This document shows positions 29,388 to 38,061 of a stretch of 64,000 nucleotides of DNA, piece after piece. Under the pieces are notes generated by a model. The model was not told the DNA's origin. It worked only from the letters and a program-made list of their open reading frames with translations, and did not search any database. Position 1 is the first letter of the stretch. Every line of letters begins with the position of its first letter. This DNA is from an uncultured Nitrospira sp. (GTDB taxonomy: Bacteria > Nitrospirota > Nitrospiria > Nitrospirales > UBA8639). The translations under genes and the position numbers were made by a program. The stretch is from the NCBI GenBank assembly GCA_902500695.1, contig CABVRQ010000005.1, positions 29,919 through 93,918 on the forward strand, given 5' to 3'.

Positions 29388-30485
29388 TTGTCCAAGCCGT
29401 TGATCAGACTACTTGATCGGTACATTTTTTTTGAGTTGCTCCCCCCGTTTTTGACCAGCCTGACCGGATTGTGTTTCATCATTTTTACCAAGGAAATGCT
29501 ACGGCTGGTGGACTTAGTGGTATCCCGAGGGATTAGCTTGGCCGCCTTGGGTTCAATTGTGCTGCATTTGCTTCCTTCCTTTTTAGTCCTGACCTTACCA
29601 ATTGCCTGCTTGATTGCCTCAATTTCGGCATTTAATCGCCTGTCGTTTGATAATGAGGTGATTGCCATTCGAGCCGCTGGGGTCAGTTTCTGGCGAATCA
29701 ACCTTCCTGTAGTGGTCTTTTCCGGTATCGTATTTCTCTTAACCGTGTATCTTTCTCAATGGGGCCAACCGTGGGCCAATGTTTCATTGAAGACTTTGGC
29801 CCTGAGTGTCATCGAAGATGAGTTGACTCTTGCTGTTGATTCGGGTGTGTTTAATGAACCGATTCCCGGACTCATGGTGTATGTGCCTCACTCGGAGAAT
29901 GCCTCCGGCCATAAGGGCGTATTTATTTCTGATCAGCGTAATCGGGAGCAACCCTTGATTATTGTGGCGGAGAATTTTCAAATGTTGAAACAGAGCGAAC
30001 GTCAGCAGTTTGGCATTCGCCTGTTTAGGGGGGCTATCCATCAAATCCCCAAAGATGCCAATAGTTTTCATCGGGTCACCTTTGATACCTATGATTTTTG
30101 GCTTTCTTCACCATTTACGTCAGTGAAAGAAAAGACCAAACGGAAAACCTACGAAGACCTCACGCAACAATTGGAAGAATCAGGTGGATCGGATGCTGGT
30201 GCCCTTCGTCGATTAATAGAGTTTCATAAAGACACGGCCTTTCCGGTCGCCACCTTTGTGCTGGGGTTATTGGGCGTCCCAATCGGAATTGTGTCGAAGC
30301 GGTCGGGCAAAGCAGGAGGGTTTGCGATTGGGGTTCTCGTGGTCATCGGGTTTTATCTATTAAATGTGTTGGGAGAGTTTCTCGTGACGACTTTGGTGAT
30401 TTCTCCATTTGCCGGCGCGTGGATGCCTAACATCGTCCTGGCCTGCCTGACAGGATTTTTATTTGTTCAAGCCCGAAAACAATGA
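29388..30485 (+). CDS. lptF: LPS export ABC transporter permease LptF
   Basis: Inner-membrane half-permease of the LptB2FG complex that extracts lipopolysaccharide for transport to the outer membrane. Seen: LLDRYIFFELLPPFLTSLTG as TM1, two more N-terminal TM helices, a periplasmic beta-jellyroll region (about residues 130-265) and three C-terminal TM helices. 365 aa. No ATG fits the N terminus: TTG 29388 or TTG 29400 are the likely starts, with no strong ribosome-binding site. Followed directly by lptG. Confidence 0.9.
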   Translation: MSKPLIRLLDRYIFFELLPPFLTSLTGLCFIIFTKEMLRLVDLVVSRGISLAALGSIVLHLLPSFLVLTLPIACLIASISAFNRLSFDNEVIAIRAAGVSFWRINLPVVVFSGIVFLLTVYLSQWGQPWANVSLKTLALSVIEDELTLAVDSGVFNEPIPGLMVYVPHSENASGHKGVFISDQRNREQPLIIVAENFQMLKQSERQQFGIRLFRGAIHQIPKDANSFHRVTFDTYDFWLSSPFTSVKEKTKRKTYEDLTQQLEESGGSDAGALRRLIEFHKDTAFPVATFVLGLLGVPIGIVSKRSGKAGGFAIGVLVVIGFYLLNVLGEFLVTTLVISPFAGAWMPNIVLACLTGFLFVQARKQ

Positions 30486-30513
30486 TCAAGATTTTTTTCA
30501 AACAGATTCGATC

Positions 30514-31602
30514 ATGAAAAAAATTTCTTGGTATGTGTTTGGGAAATTCAGCCGGGCTTTCCTGATGTGTCTTGTAACCGTACTGACGATTTATCTCGTC
30601 GTGGATTTTTTCGAAAAATTAAGAAAGTTTTTGAAATATGATGCAGATTTAACGGTTATTTTCAGCTTTTTTGTCTATCGAATTCCTGAAATTGCCTTTT
30701 TACTGGCCCCACTGGCAGCGCTGATGGCGTCAATTTTGACCGTTGGTGGGCTGAATCGGACTCGTGAAATCACGGCGATGCGTAGTTGTGGTTTAAGTTT
30801 TTATCAAATTGCCATTCCCTTTTTTGTCTTTGGTGCGCTCGTGAGTGTCGTGGGTCTGAGTTTGACGGCTGTGTTGATTCCCCTGGCCAATATCAAAGCC
30901 GAATATGTCCAATCGGTCTTGATCCAAAATAAACCAGAGCCCCTCTTACTCACTCCTGAACGTTTGTGGCTCCGAGTGGGACGAAATCACCTTTTGCGTA
31001 TTGATTCGGTGACAGAGGATGGATTTCGTTTGAATGGTATTCATCAGTACACACTTGATGATGGCTTCAGTCTCAAGGAAATCCTTGAAGGGGAATGGGC
31101 AGCATTTGTCGATGAGGAATGGGTGATAGAGCATGTGATTGAGCGAACATTTCAAGGGGAAGATCGCATGCAAGTGAAGGGGAGGCCACGGCAGGTGTTG
31201 TCCCTTTCCCTCACGCCTGAAGATTTTCAGAATTGGCTATCTCAGTCTCCAGAGCATATGTCGTTGTATCAATTGCATGACTATATTCAGCGAGTAATTG
31301 AAGATGGCCATAGTCCTCATCGTTTTTTAACTGATTATTGGGCTCGTTTTGCCTACTCCCTCGTTCCTCTGGTGATGACACTGCTAGGGATCTCGGTAAG
31401 TCTTCGAGGAAGTGGTGAGCGTGGGGTTGGAGTCGCAAAGGGGCTTGGGCAAACTCTGGCAATTGGGTTTTTCTTCTGGGCGGCGCATTCGGTGGGTATT
31501 GTCTTAGGACGCAATGGAGCGGTGTTGCCGATCATTGGTAGCTGGATTGCCACAGCCATGTTTTTGATCATCGGGATTAATCTTTTTTTAAAGCTAAAAT
31601 GA
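30514..31602 (+). CDS. lptG: LPS export ABC transporter permease LptG
   Basis: Partner of LptF in LPS extraction. Seen: MKKISWYVFGKFSRAFLM as start of TM1, VYRIPEIAFLLAPLAALMAS in the TM2-3 region, a NRTREITAMRSCGLS coupling segment, a periplasmic beta domain and three C-terminal TM helices. 362 aa from ATG 30514. A 17-residue upstream extension overlaps lptF and is less likely. The lptFG pair shows the cell is a diderm with LPS. Confidence 0.92.
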   Translation: MKKISWYVFGKFSRAFLMCLVTVLTIYLVVDFFEKLRKFLKYDADLTVIFSFFVYRIPEIAFLLAPLAALMASILTVGGLNRTREITAMRSCGLSFYQIAIPFFVFGALVSVVGLSLTAVLIPLANIKAEYVQSVLIQNKPEPLLLTPERLWLRVGRNHLLRIDSVTEDGFRLNGIHQYTLDDGFSLKEILEGEWAAFVDEEWVIEHVIERTFQGEDRMQVKGRPRQVLSLSLTPEDFQNWLSQSPEHMSLYQLHDYIQRVIEDGHSPHRFLTDYWARFAYSLVPLVMTLLGISVSLRGSGERGVGVAKGLGQTLAIGFFFWAAHSVGIVLGRNGAVLPIIGSWIATAMFLIIGINLFLKLK

Positions 31603-31900
31603 GGGATTCGCGATTTCCTTGAAGATCGATCCAATGAATGCGTGATTGGGAATTTTGTCATCGGTTGCTCGCTACCATTAGTGTTTGTTTTTGATGCTGT
31701 GCAATGTATGAATTTGTCAAATATTCTCACGAACACGCAAGGTTATTTCTTAACTCCCCCTGACTTGGATCCGATAACATCTGCACAGAGATGGAGTTCG
31801 AAGGGTAGAGCGATCCAAAGCAGCCAGGCAGTCAGTTGATAGGAAAATTCCCAAAACTCATCACTTACATAAGGTTGTGGTTATCGGATAAAAAATTTAA

Positions 31901-31998
31901 CAGGTGACAAGGGCAAACTATCCGTGAGGGTAGGGCGCAAAGCCAAGAAACCCTGAGAGCGTGGTTGTGTCAGGGTTCGTCTGGTTACCGAACTGTGT
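31901..31998 (+). promoter_or_regulatory. Cyclic-di-GMP-I (GEMM-I) riboswitch aptamer
   Basis: Senses the second messenger c-di-GMP in the leader of the sigma-factor gene at 32079. Seen: GGGCAAAC (31911-31918); P2 stem TATCC/GGGTA closed by a GTGA (GNRA) tetraloop (31919-31932); GGGCGCAAAGCC (31933-31944) with the conserved A that stacks in the ligand site; P3 stem AACCCTGA/TCAGGGTT (31949-31956, 31970-31977); and GGTTACCGA (31983-31991) with the conserved C. This is the complete GEMM-I core. G is kept at the position equivalent to G20 of the Vibrio Vc2 aptamer, which favours c-di-GMP over cGAMP. A terminator follows at 32023. Confidence 0.93.
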
Positions 31999-32022
31999 TG
32001 GTAGGTCCATGCGTTCGTTCAT

Positions 32023-32055
32023 GCGCCCATTCCCTGGAATCGGGCGCTTTTTTTT
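32023..32055 (+). terminator. Riboswitch expression-platform terminator
   Basis: GCGCCCATTC (32023-32032) pairs with GAATCGGGCGC (32037-32047) with one bulged C, followed by eight T residues (32048-32055). It starts 25 bases after the aptamer and ends 24 bases before ATG 32079. A GTTCG at 32013-32017 is complementary to CGAAC at 31989-31993 in the 3' end of the aptamer, so an alternative pairing that changes terminator formation is possible. Confidence 0.88.
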
Positions 32056-32078
32056 GGTCACAAGGGAAAGGCCGAAAT

Positions 32079-32957
32079 ATGAACGAAGACGCGCAACATT
32101 TCACAGAGCCAGCAGTTGGTGTCGAAGAACTCGACTCGTCTTGTCTTGGCTCAGTTAGATATGCCAAAGAAGAACAGACGGAGGTACAGGACCAGCTCGG
32201 GCAGGAACATGTTACCCGGATTTTATTGGAGTTTCTCCCGACCATTCGCCGGATGGCTGGAATCATGGCGTTCAAGAATCCCTTTTCCCTGGATGTCGAG
32301 GATTTGACGAGCGCAGGGGCTATGGGTCTGTTGTCGGCGTTAAAGCGCTATGATCCCACACGGGATGTCAAATTTCGAACATTTGCCGAATATCGAATCC
32401 GTGGCATGATGTTAGATGAAATTCGGGCCATGGATTGGGTTCCTCGGTCCGTTCGATCTCGCCGAGATCAAGTGCGACAGATTGTTGAAGAGCATCTTCA
32501 GAAAAACGGTAAGCCACCGACTACACAGGAATTGGCCACGCTATTGGGCGTTCCTATTGATGAAATAGAGGGAGTGGGAGGGTGTGATCCTCGTTTAATT
32601 AGTCTGGATGAGCCGGTTGGTCAGGGGGAAGATGAATGTACGCTTCGTGATGTTTTGCCGGATGTTAACCATCTGGACCCTTTTGTGGCCTGTGCGGATG
32701 CAGAAATGAAGGCGGCATTGGCAGCGGCGCTTGAGACATTATCGGCACGCCAGCAAGAGGTACTTCAATCCTATTATCACAACGGATTGACGATGAAAGA
32801 AATTGGTTACCAAATGGGTCTTACTGAATCTGGCGTCTGTCGGGTGCATTCCGGTGCACTCCGACATTTACGCATAGAGTTGAAACGTATTGAGGATGGG
32901 GGACCCAGTGCCCCTCGTCCTAAGAATTTACGAAAAACGCGTGTAGCTGATGACTAG
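32079..32957 (+). CDS. fliA: RNA polymerase sigma factor of the FliA (sigma-28) type
   Basis: Alternative sigma factor that directs transcription of late flagellar and chemotaxis genes. Seen: region 2 with DVEDLTSAGAMGLLSALKRY, FRTFAEYRIRGMMLDEIR and DWVPRSVR, a FliA signature; region 3; and region 4 with LSARQQEVLQSYYHNGLTMKEIGYQMGLTESGVCRVHS. 292 aa. ATG 32079 is preceded by AAAGG; an in-frame extension to 31965 would run back through the riboswitch and terminator. No flagellar genes lie in this window. Expression is predicted to respond to c-di-GMP through the leader. It abuts the convergent hydrolase gene. Confidence 0.93.
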   Translation: MNEDAQHFTEPAVGVEELDSSCLGSVRYAKEEQTEVQDQLGQEHVTRILLEFLPTIRRMAGIMAFKNPFSLDVEDLTSAGAMGLLSALKRYDPTRDVKFRTFAEYRIRGMMLDEIRAMDWVPRSVRSRRDQVRQIVEEHLQKNGKPPTTQELATLLGVPIDEIEGVGGCDPRLISLDEPVGQGEDECTLRDVLPDVNHLDPFVACADAEMKAALAAALETLSARQQEVLQSYYHNGLTMKEIGYQMGLTESGVCRVHSGALRHLRIELKRIEDGGPSAPRPKNLRKTRVADD

Positions 32958-33527
32958 TTAAATGGTGTGCTTATTGAAGAATTCGTGTCCGCCAATTTTG
33001 GCGACTTTGCGGTTGACCTGAGCCCAACGGGGAGTTTTGACTAGTTGGGGATTATAAAACAGCACAGCCCCATCCACCACCTTCCGACCGTCTTGCACAA
33101 GCCTCCAGGCTAACAAACTTTCTTGCATGATTCGATTCGTTTGATCAAATTTCACTTCCTCTGGATTCCGCCCCATCCATGGTTCAAACTGTTTGGCACG
33201 AAGAACCGTGCCCTTAACCGTGCCATCGCTGTGGTATTTGTGAGTCATCCGGTTCCGAATGACGGCTGCCACGGCTAACTTTCCAGCAAAACTTTCCCCA
33301 CGGGCTTCCAGGTAGATAGTTAGGGCGGCTAATGTGTCGTCGCTGTGGGTGGAATCTTTTAAGTGGGTCATTTCTAGCGGTAATGGTGATCCAAGCGTAG
33401 AAGACGAAAGAACCCATGCGATATCAGCCGAATTTACGTGAGTAGGTGAGACAGGGATTAAGCATAAGGAGAAGGTTTCAATACCGATGATGAGGATAAA
33501 AGACAAAAGTGTTTGGTTTCGTTTCAT
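32958..33527 (-). CDS. SleB/CwlJ-type cell wall hydrolase
   Basis: Predicted peptidoglycan hydrolase (Hydrolase_2 domain), exported. Seen: an N-terminal hydrophobic segment (about residues 7-28) as signal peptide or anchor, then LAALTIYLEARGES with the catalytic Glu, FAGKLAVAAVIRNRM, KQFEPW and a C-terminal IGGHEFF. 189 aa, with only the catalytic domain and no LysM or SPOR domain. The stop is directly next to the sigma-factor stop (convergent, no spacer). Role in growth or division rather than spore germination is expected in a Gram-negative cell. Confidence 0.85.
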   Translation of the reverse strand: MKRNQTLLSFILIIGIETFSLCLIPVSPTHVNSADIAWVLSSSTLGSPLPLEMTHLKDSTHSDDTLAALTIYLEARGESFAGKLAVAAVIRNRMTHKYHSDGTVKGTVLRAKQFEPWMGRNPEEVKFDQTNRIMQESLLAWRLVQDGRKVVDGAVLFYNPQLVKTPRWAQVNRKVAKIGGHEFFNKHTI

Positions 33528-33968
33528 TTTATCCCTTTTGGTAGTGATGGGTTTAAAGTTATTGCTTGTTGTTTTTTTGGTAAAATGAAGGTGACAAGTT
33601 CAATGAAACGCTTCTTGGACTAGGTCTTTCGCAATGTATATGCCATTGATGTTTTAGATTGTTCATTGGCCTGTTTTTATGGGAGTCTTGTGTTGTAGGG
33701 GGGAGTTTGGTGTTAGGATTTTTGTGTTTTTATAAATAACAGGTGGCCTCCATTCAGCATTGTGTCGTGGTTCCGGGACATCAAAGACAAGATAAAACGG
33801 GTTTTTTGATATAGGCATTGGAAACAGGAAGATTTCGAGATGCTCGTACTGATCAAAAATCTGACAATTTTAAAACTGGGTTAAGCGAATCAGCGAAATA
33901 TGGACTGAACGACCCGGGAATCTATAGAGGATGGTGCCTATTCCACGATTTTAGTGATGGAGGAGATC
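33528..33968. other. Intergenic region between divergent genes
   Basis: About 440 bp, AT-rich, between the minus-strand hydrolase and the plus-strand TPR-like gene. An open frame at 33818-34102 overlaps the following gene and lacks protein-like composition. It must contain two divergent promoters; no operator or RNA motif was recognised. Confidence 0.5.
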
Positions 33969-34529
33969 ATGAGGGTTTCGTCGGCGAGCGAAAGAGCATG
34001 GGAAAAGATGGTTCGTTTCGGAGTGGGAGTATTTTTTCTGGTTACGTTACCGCTTTCCAATGGTTGGGCTCAGTCAGACCAGATATCTATCCTGCCTATT
34101 AAACCTCTCGCTCACGCTAAAGTGTATTTGATGGCCGGAGATTACCGGCGGGCGGTGGAGGCTTGCCAAAAAAATATTGACCGCGATCCCTCGGTTGAAG
34201 CGTATGTTTATTTGGCCTACGTTTATCAGGCAATTGATGGTTATTTAGGATCATTAGCGAAGCAGGAGGATTATGTAAAAGTGGAGCAATTGGCGCTGAA
34301 TTTGACCACACGGAACATCCTTGATCTCATTGATCCGCCCAATGTCATGCCACGTATGGCGCAGGAGCTTATTCATGAAGGCCTTCGGCAACAATTTGAC
34401 TTGACCGCAGCGATGGCCAATCGATTGAGTCGGACTAGGACGGATGAATTGTGGGCACAACAAACCCGGTGGCGTGAATTGAAGCCTGATTCCTGGTGGA
34501 CAGGCGCACCGGATGAATGGCAGTGGTGA
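33969..34529 (+). CDS. Exported TPR-like protein, unknown function
   Basis: Not assigned to a named family. Seen: a signal peptide (hydrophobic FGVGVFFLVTLPL, likely cut after SNGWAQ), one TPR-like unit KVYLMAGDYRRAVEACQKNI followed by DPSVEAYVYLAYVYQAIDGY, and a Trp-rich C terminus ending DEWQW. 186 aa from ATG 33969, which has GGAGG 5 bases upstream; ATG 34008 would also keep the signal peptide. It lies before the thioredoxin gene with 165 bp between, so it is probably a separate unit. Confidence 0.75.
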   Translation: MRVSSASERAWEKMVRFGVGVFFLVTLPLSNGWAQSDQISILPIKPLAHAKVYLMAGDYRRAVEACQKNIDRDPSVEAYVYLAYVYQAIDGYLGSLAKQEDYVKVEQLALNLTTRNILDLIDPPNVMPRMAQELIHEGLRQQFDLTAAMANRLSRTRTDELWAQQTRWRELKPDSWWTGAPDEWQW

Positions 34530-34694
34530 ATTCTGTTCCTGCCTTTCTTGGGAGTGGAGAGGTCCAGCAGATCACAGGGGGAGCCCTCATTAGCCAGCTA
34601 ACCGTGTATGAGTGAGTTGACAGTCCGACAAGAGCGGTTTTAGGATGCCAGCATAGCCTGGGCATTTTGTCGTATTTATCCAAGGAGGCAGTCA

Positions 34695-35042
34695 GTGTCT
34701 GATTTAGTGGCCAAAGCCGATGCAACTAACTGGGATGGGGAAGTGCTGAAATCTTCAGAGGTGGTGATGGTGGATTTCTGGGCAGTCTGGTGTGGACCCT
34801 GTCAAATGGTGGCCCCAATCGTCGATGAGCTCGCACAGGAATATCAAGGCAAGCTTAAAGTCATGAAGCTCAACACCGATGATGCCCCAGAAGTTGCGGG
34901 ACAATATCAAATCATGAGTATCCCCAGTATTCTCTTTTTCAAGGGTGGTCAAGTTGTCGAAAAAATTGTTGGTGCAAGACCAAAGCAACAATTTAAACAA
35001 ATCATTGACTCGCTCCTGGCTCAATCCACTTCCCCTGCCTGA
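34695..35042 (+). CDS. trxA: Thioredoxin
   Basis: Cytoplasmic dithiol-disulfide oxidoreductase. Seen: VVMVDFWAVWCGPCQMVAPI with the WCGPC active site, the cis-Pro segment SIPSILFFKGG and a C-terminal helix. 115 aa. The start is GTG 34695, six bases after a perfect AAGGAGG; no in-frame ATG fits. Followed by recN 25 bp later on the same strand. Confidence 0.95.
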   Translation: MSDLVAKADATNWDGEVLKSSEVVMVDFWAVWCGPCQMVAPIVDELAQEYQGKLKVMKLNTDDAPEVAGQYQIMSIPSILFFKGGQVVEKIVGARPKQQFKQIIDSLLAQSTSPA

Positions 35043-35067
35043 TCAGCAGGGCTGATGACTCGGTGTT

Positions 35068-36798
35068 ATGCTGACCGAGCTGCGTATTTCCAACTTTGCC
35101 CTCATCGATCAACTCCATCTGGAACTCCCCCCTGGGTTTCTTGTTTTGACGGGGGAGACCGGAGCTGGAAAGTCTCTTCTCATTGATGCTCTGGTGCTAC
35201 TCACCGGCGGACGAGCCTCTGCTGAGCATATTCGTTTTGGTGCTGACGAAGCCCTGCTAGAAGCCTGTTTTATTATCTCCCCCACTCACCCTCTTACGAT
35301 CAGGTTACAACGGGACGGATACCTCCTACCCGATCAACAGGACCTTATCGTTCGTCGGATGTTGTCGCGGTCCGGAAAGAACCGCAATTTCCTCAATGGA
35401 CAACTCGCTTCCCTTCAGACGATTCAAGACATCGGTCCGCAGTTGGTAGATATCCATGGTCAACATGACCAGCAATCACTGCTATCCCCTAAGACCCAGC
35501 TCAAAATGCTAGATGCGTTTGGTAATCTTGAGGATGTCGTAGATCGCTATCAGCAGATGCACCGGGAATGGTTCGAGAAAAAGGCGGCTCTGGATGAATA
35601 CGTGGTGAGGCTACGGGATCAAGCCAATAGGCAGGACATCCTTCAATATCAATATGACGAGTTGGTCAAGATGCAGTTGCAGTCTGGAGAAGAAGAGACG
35701 CTCAGCCAGGAATACCATCGGCTGAAACATAGCGGTCGATTAGGAGAGTTATCGAATCAAGCCTTTACTGCGTTACATGAAGGAGAGCGATCGGTTCTGG
35801 ATCACTTGGGTGAAGTGACGGAGTGGGTACAAGAGCTTGCGAAAATAGATGCGCAAGGTGAACCATGGGTCCCATTGGTGGAAGCTGCGACGGTGGCGTT
35901 GCGTGAGGTGACTGATAACCTTCGGGATTATCGGACTCAGATAGAGTATGACCCGGAGCGAATGGATCGGATTGATAGTCGGTTGGCCGGTCTTCAGCGG
36001 CTTAAAAAGAAATATGGAAAGCCGATCGAAGATTTAGTGGAGCTTACCCAAATCCTGAAGCAAGACTTGGCGTTACTCCAAAATGGAGAAGAGCAAGTGG
36101 CGCATTTGCAAGCAGAAGTGACCAGTCGATATGAATCGATGAAGGCCTTGGCTGAAGAATTGTCGGACCGGCGGAAAACCGTTGCGAAGCATTTGGTCAA
36201 GGAGATTAAGCGGGAATTAGCGGCTCTGAAAATGTCGACAATGGAGGTGGAAGGTAATATTGAAATGGCCAATGGGGATAATCGATTTGGTTTGACAGGA
36301 ATGGATCGTGTTGAGATCCTCCTGGCTCCCAATCCGGGAGAACCGCTCATGCCATTGGGCCGAATTGCATCGGGTGGAGAATTGTCTCGAATCATGTTGG
36401 CCTTAAAAACCGTGTTTGCGGAAAATGATCAGACTCCCGTCGTGATTTTCGATGAAATTGACAGTGGTATTGGTGGGGAAGCGGGAATGGTCATGGGGAG
36501 TCGTTTGCGTCAATTGGCTCAATTTCATCAGGTGTGTTGTATCACTCATCTCCCACAAATTGCCTCGCAGGCTCATGCACAGTTTGTGGTTGAGAAAACC
36601 ACGCTAGATGACCGAACGCTGACGAAAGTACACGAAGTCACTGGAGTTCATCGGGAAACTGAAATTGCTCGCATGTTGGGTGGTGGCACGCTGACTCCAA
36701 CCATCAGAAAAACCGCCGGTGAAATGCTGGATCGAGGAAGCAGCCCTCACGTGGGCGCCAGTCTCCAGAAGCCAAAAAAGAAGCCTGCCAAGACCTAA
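35068..36798 (+). CDS. recN: DNA repair protein RecN
   Basis: SMC-like ATPase for double-strand break repair. Seen: MLTELRISNFALIDQLHLEL, Walker A GETGAGKS (about residues 29-36), long coiled coils (about 150-370), the ABC signature ASGGELSRIMLALK, Walker B VVIFDEIDSGIGG and THLPQIASQAHAQF. 576 aa is the usual length. Shares strand and short spacing with trxA. No SOS box was identified. Confidence 0.96.
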   Translation: MLTELRISNFALIDQLHLELPPGFLVLTGETGAGKSLLIDALVLLTGGRASAEHIRFGADEALLEACFIISPTHPLTIRLQRDGYLLPDQQDLIVRRMLSRSGKNRNFLNGQLASLQTIQDIGPQLVDIHGQHDQQSLLSPKTQLKMLDAFGNLEDVVDRYQQMHREWFEKKAALDEYVVRLRDQANRQDILQYQYDELVKMQLQSGEEETLSQEYHRLKHSGRLGELSNQAFTALHEGERSVLDHLGEVTEWVQELAKIDAQGEPWVPLVEAATVALREVTDNLRDYRTQIEYDPERMDRIDSRLAGLQRLKKKYGKPIEDLVELTQILKQDLALLQNGEEQVAHLQAEVTSRYESMKALAEELSDRRKTVAKHLVKEIKRELAALKMSTMEVEGNIEMANGDNRFGLTGMDRVEILLAPNPGEPLMPLGRIASGGELSRIMLALKTVFAENDQTPVVIFDEIDSGIGGEAGMVMGSRLRQLAQFHQVCCITHLPQIASQAHAQFVVEKTTLDDRTLTKVHEVTGVHRETEIARMLGGGTLTPTIRKTAGEMLDRGSSPHVGASLQKPKKKPAKT

Positions 36799-37299
36799 CT
36801 AATTTCGAATGAGCCGGTACATACAGGTAGCCATTTATGAACGGGTGGATAGCTTATTGTCTGCATTAGAGAGTTGTTAAAATCCGGCTTTCAAAAAACA
36901 CCACCACAACCATTAGCTTTGAAGCTAACGCATAGTCCCAGCCAAAAAACCCGGTAACAAAATGGATGAAAAGTAATTCGTTGGGATGATGCAAGCGGTA
37001 AAAAGGTGAACAACATTCTCCACGATATCGACGGCGACGGTCCTCTCAGTATCGTGGACCTCGATCCGTTTAATCCGAAGATTCTGGTCTTCCATCAAGG
37101 CAAAGCGCGTTCCCTCGATGCCTTGGATGCAGGGTATGATGTACCGCAAAACGTTGGTCAGTGTGGGATGATGCCGAAGTTATTGTTTTATCGTTTCGTG
37201 AAAATGTGGCGGAAGTCATGTTAAACTATGGTTAATTATGGCAGTGAAGAAAGGGATAGGCGTAAAGTTTGGAGAGTGGAGGAATGAAGGAGATTGCAT
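36799..37299. other. Gene-free region with a possible coding remnant
   Basis: About 500 bp between recN and the oxygenase-like gene. A 7-bp dyad TTAGCTT/AAGCTAA lies at 36913-36928. The minus-strand frame at about 36998-37149 reads as protein-like sequence (IPCIQGIEGTRFALMEDQNL and on), but it has no family I recognise and loses coherence at both ends. It may be a gene fragment. The ribosome-binding site of the next gene (AAGGAG, 37287-37292) ends the region. Confidence 0.4.
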
Positions 37300-38040
37300 A
37301 TGCTCAATCCAACGGTAAATGACATTGATCAACTGTTGACCGACACGATTCAGACTCTCAAGCTTGAGGAGGTCACGCCTCAGTATTGGGAGCAGGGTGA
37401 GTTTTTAGTCTTAGAGCATTTCATGCCCACTCAGGTTGTTCAGGAGTTTATGCGGGAAGTCGAGCACGTGCGGCCTCAGATCAATCGAAACTTTATACCA
37501 GGGCATAAAAAGGGGGGAAGTGTCAGCTTTTATCTTCTGCAGCAATCTGCTCCCGCAATTCTTGCGTTCTATCAGCATCAGGGATGGATCAACCTCCTGA
37601 GCCAGATTGCCGGAGTTCCGTTAATGCTGTGTCCTGAAGAGGATCCCCATTCCTGTGCGCTGTATTTTTATACCGAGGCGGGAGATCATATCGGGTATCA
37701 TTATGACACCTCATATTACAAGGGCGAACGATTTACGGTATTACTGGGTTTGCAGGATCAATCCAGCAGTCGACTGGTCTGCCGTCTCCATACCAAGGAA
37801 CAGGGTCGAGAGGTTAAAGAACTATCCCTCAGGACTGACCCCGGCACATATATTTTCTTTAATGGCGATAAATTGCATCATGCCGTGACGCCGCTTGGGG
37901 CTGGGGAAGAGCGGATTGTGCTTACGCTTCAATACGTCACGAATCCGTCAATGGGGGTAGCCCAACGGTGGTTTTCGAATATGAAAGATGCGGTGGGATA
38001 TTTTGGATGGTCGGCCATGTTTCGAAAACCTCACCGTTAA
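37300..38040 (+). CDS. 2-oxoglutarate/Fe(II) oxygenase-like protein
   Basis: Predicted double-stranded beta-helix Fe(II) enzyme. Seen: HYDTSYYKG giving an HxD pair, then GDKLHHAVTPLGAGEERIVL giving the distal His and a downstream Arg, in the order expected for 2-oxoglutarate dioxygenases (H-x-D...H...R). 246 aa from ATG 37300, chosen for AAGGAG seven bases upstream; a TTG six bases earlier is possible. Its substrate is unknown; relatives hydroxylate proteins or small molecules. Stands alone, convergent with the phosphatase gene. Confidence 0.75.
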   Translation: MLNPTVNDIDQLLTDTIQTLKLEEVTPQYWEQGEFLVLEHFMPTQVVQEFMREVEHVRPQINRNFIPGHKKGGSVSFYLLQQSAPAILAFYQHQGWINLLSQIAGVPLMLCPEEDPHSCALYFYTEAGDHIGYHYDTSYYKGERFTVLLGLQDQSSSRLVCRLHTKEQGREVKELSLRTDPGTYIFFNGDKLHHAVTPLGAGEERIVLTLQYVTNPSMGVAQRWFSNMKDAVGYFGWSAMFRKPHR

Positions 38041-38061
38041 AGGTTGGTTCCATATTCTTCC

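Noticed and set aside
31642..31839. Short open frame between lptG and the riboswitch
   Set aside because: No ribosome-binding site, no recognisable composition or similarity; treated as intergenic.
31901..31998. cGAMP-specific (GEMM-Ib) variant of the riboswitch
   Set aside because: The position equivalent to Vc2 G20 reads G by alignment on GGGCAAAC, which favours c-di-GMP; binding data would be needed to exclude dual specificity.
33818..34102. Open frame in the region before the TPR-like gene
   Set aside because: Overlaps the better-supported gene in another frame and has unusual Gly/Asp/Ser-rich composition typical of a shadow frame.
34435..34725. Minus-strand open frame over the thioredoxin leader
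   Set aside because: Covers the end of the TPR-like gene and the thioredoxin ribosome-binding site; no protein-like features.
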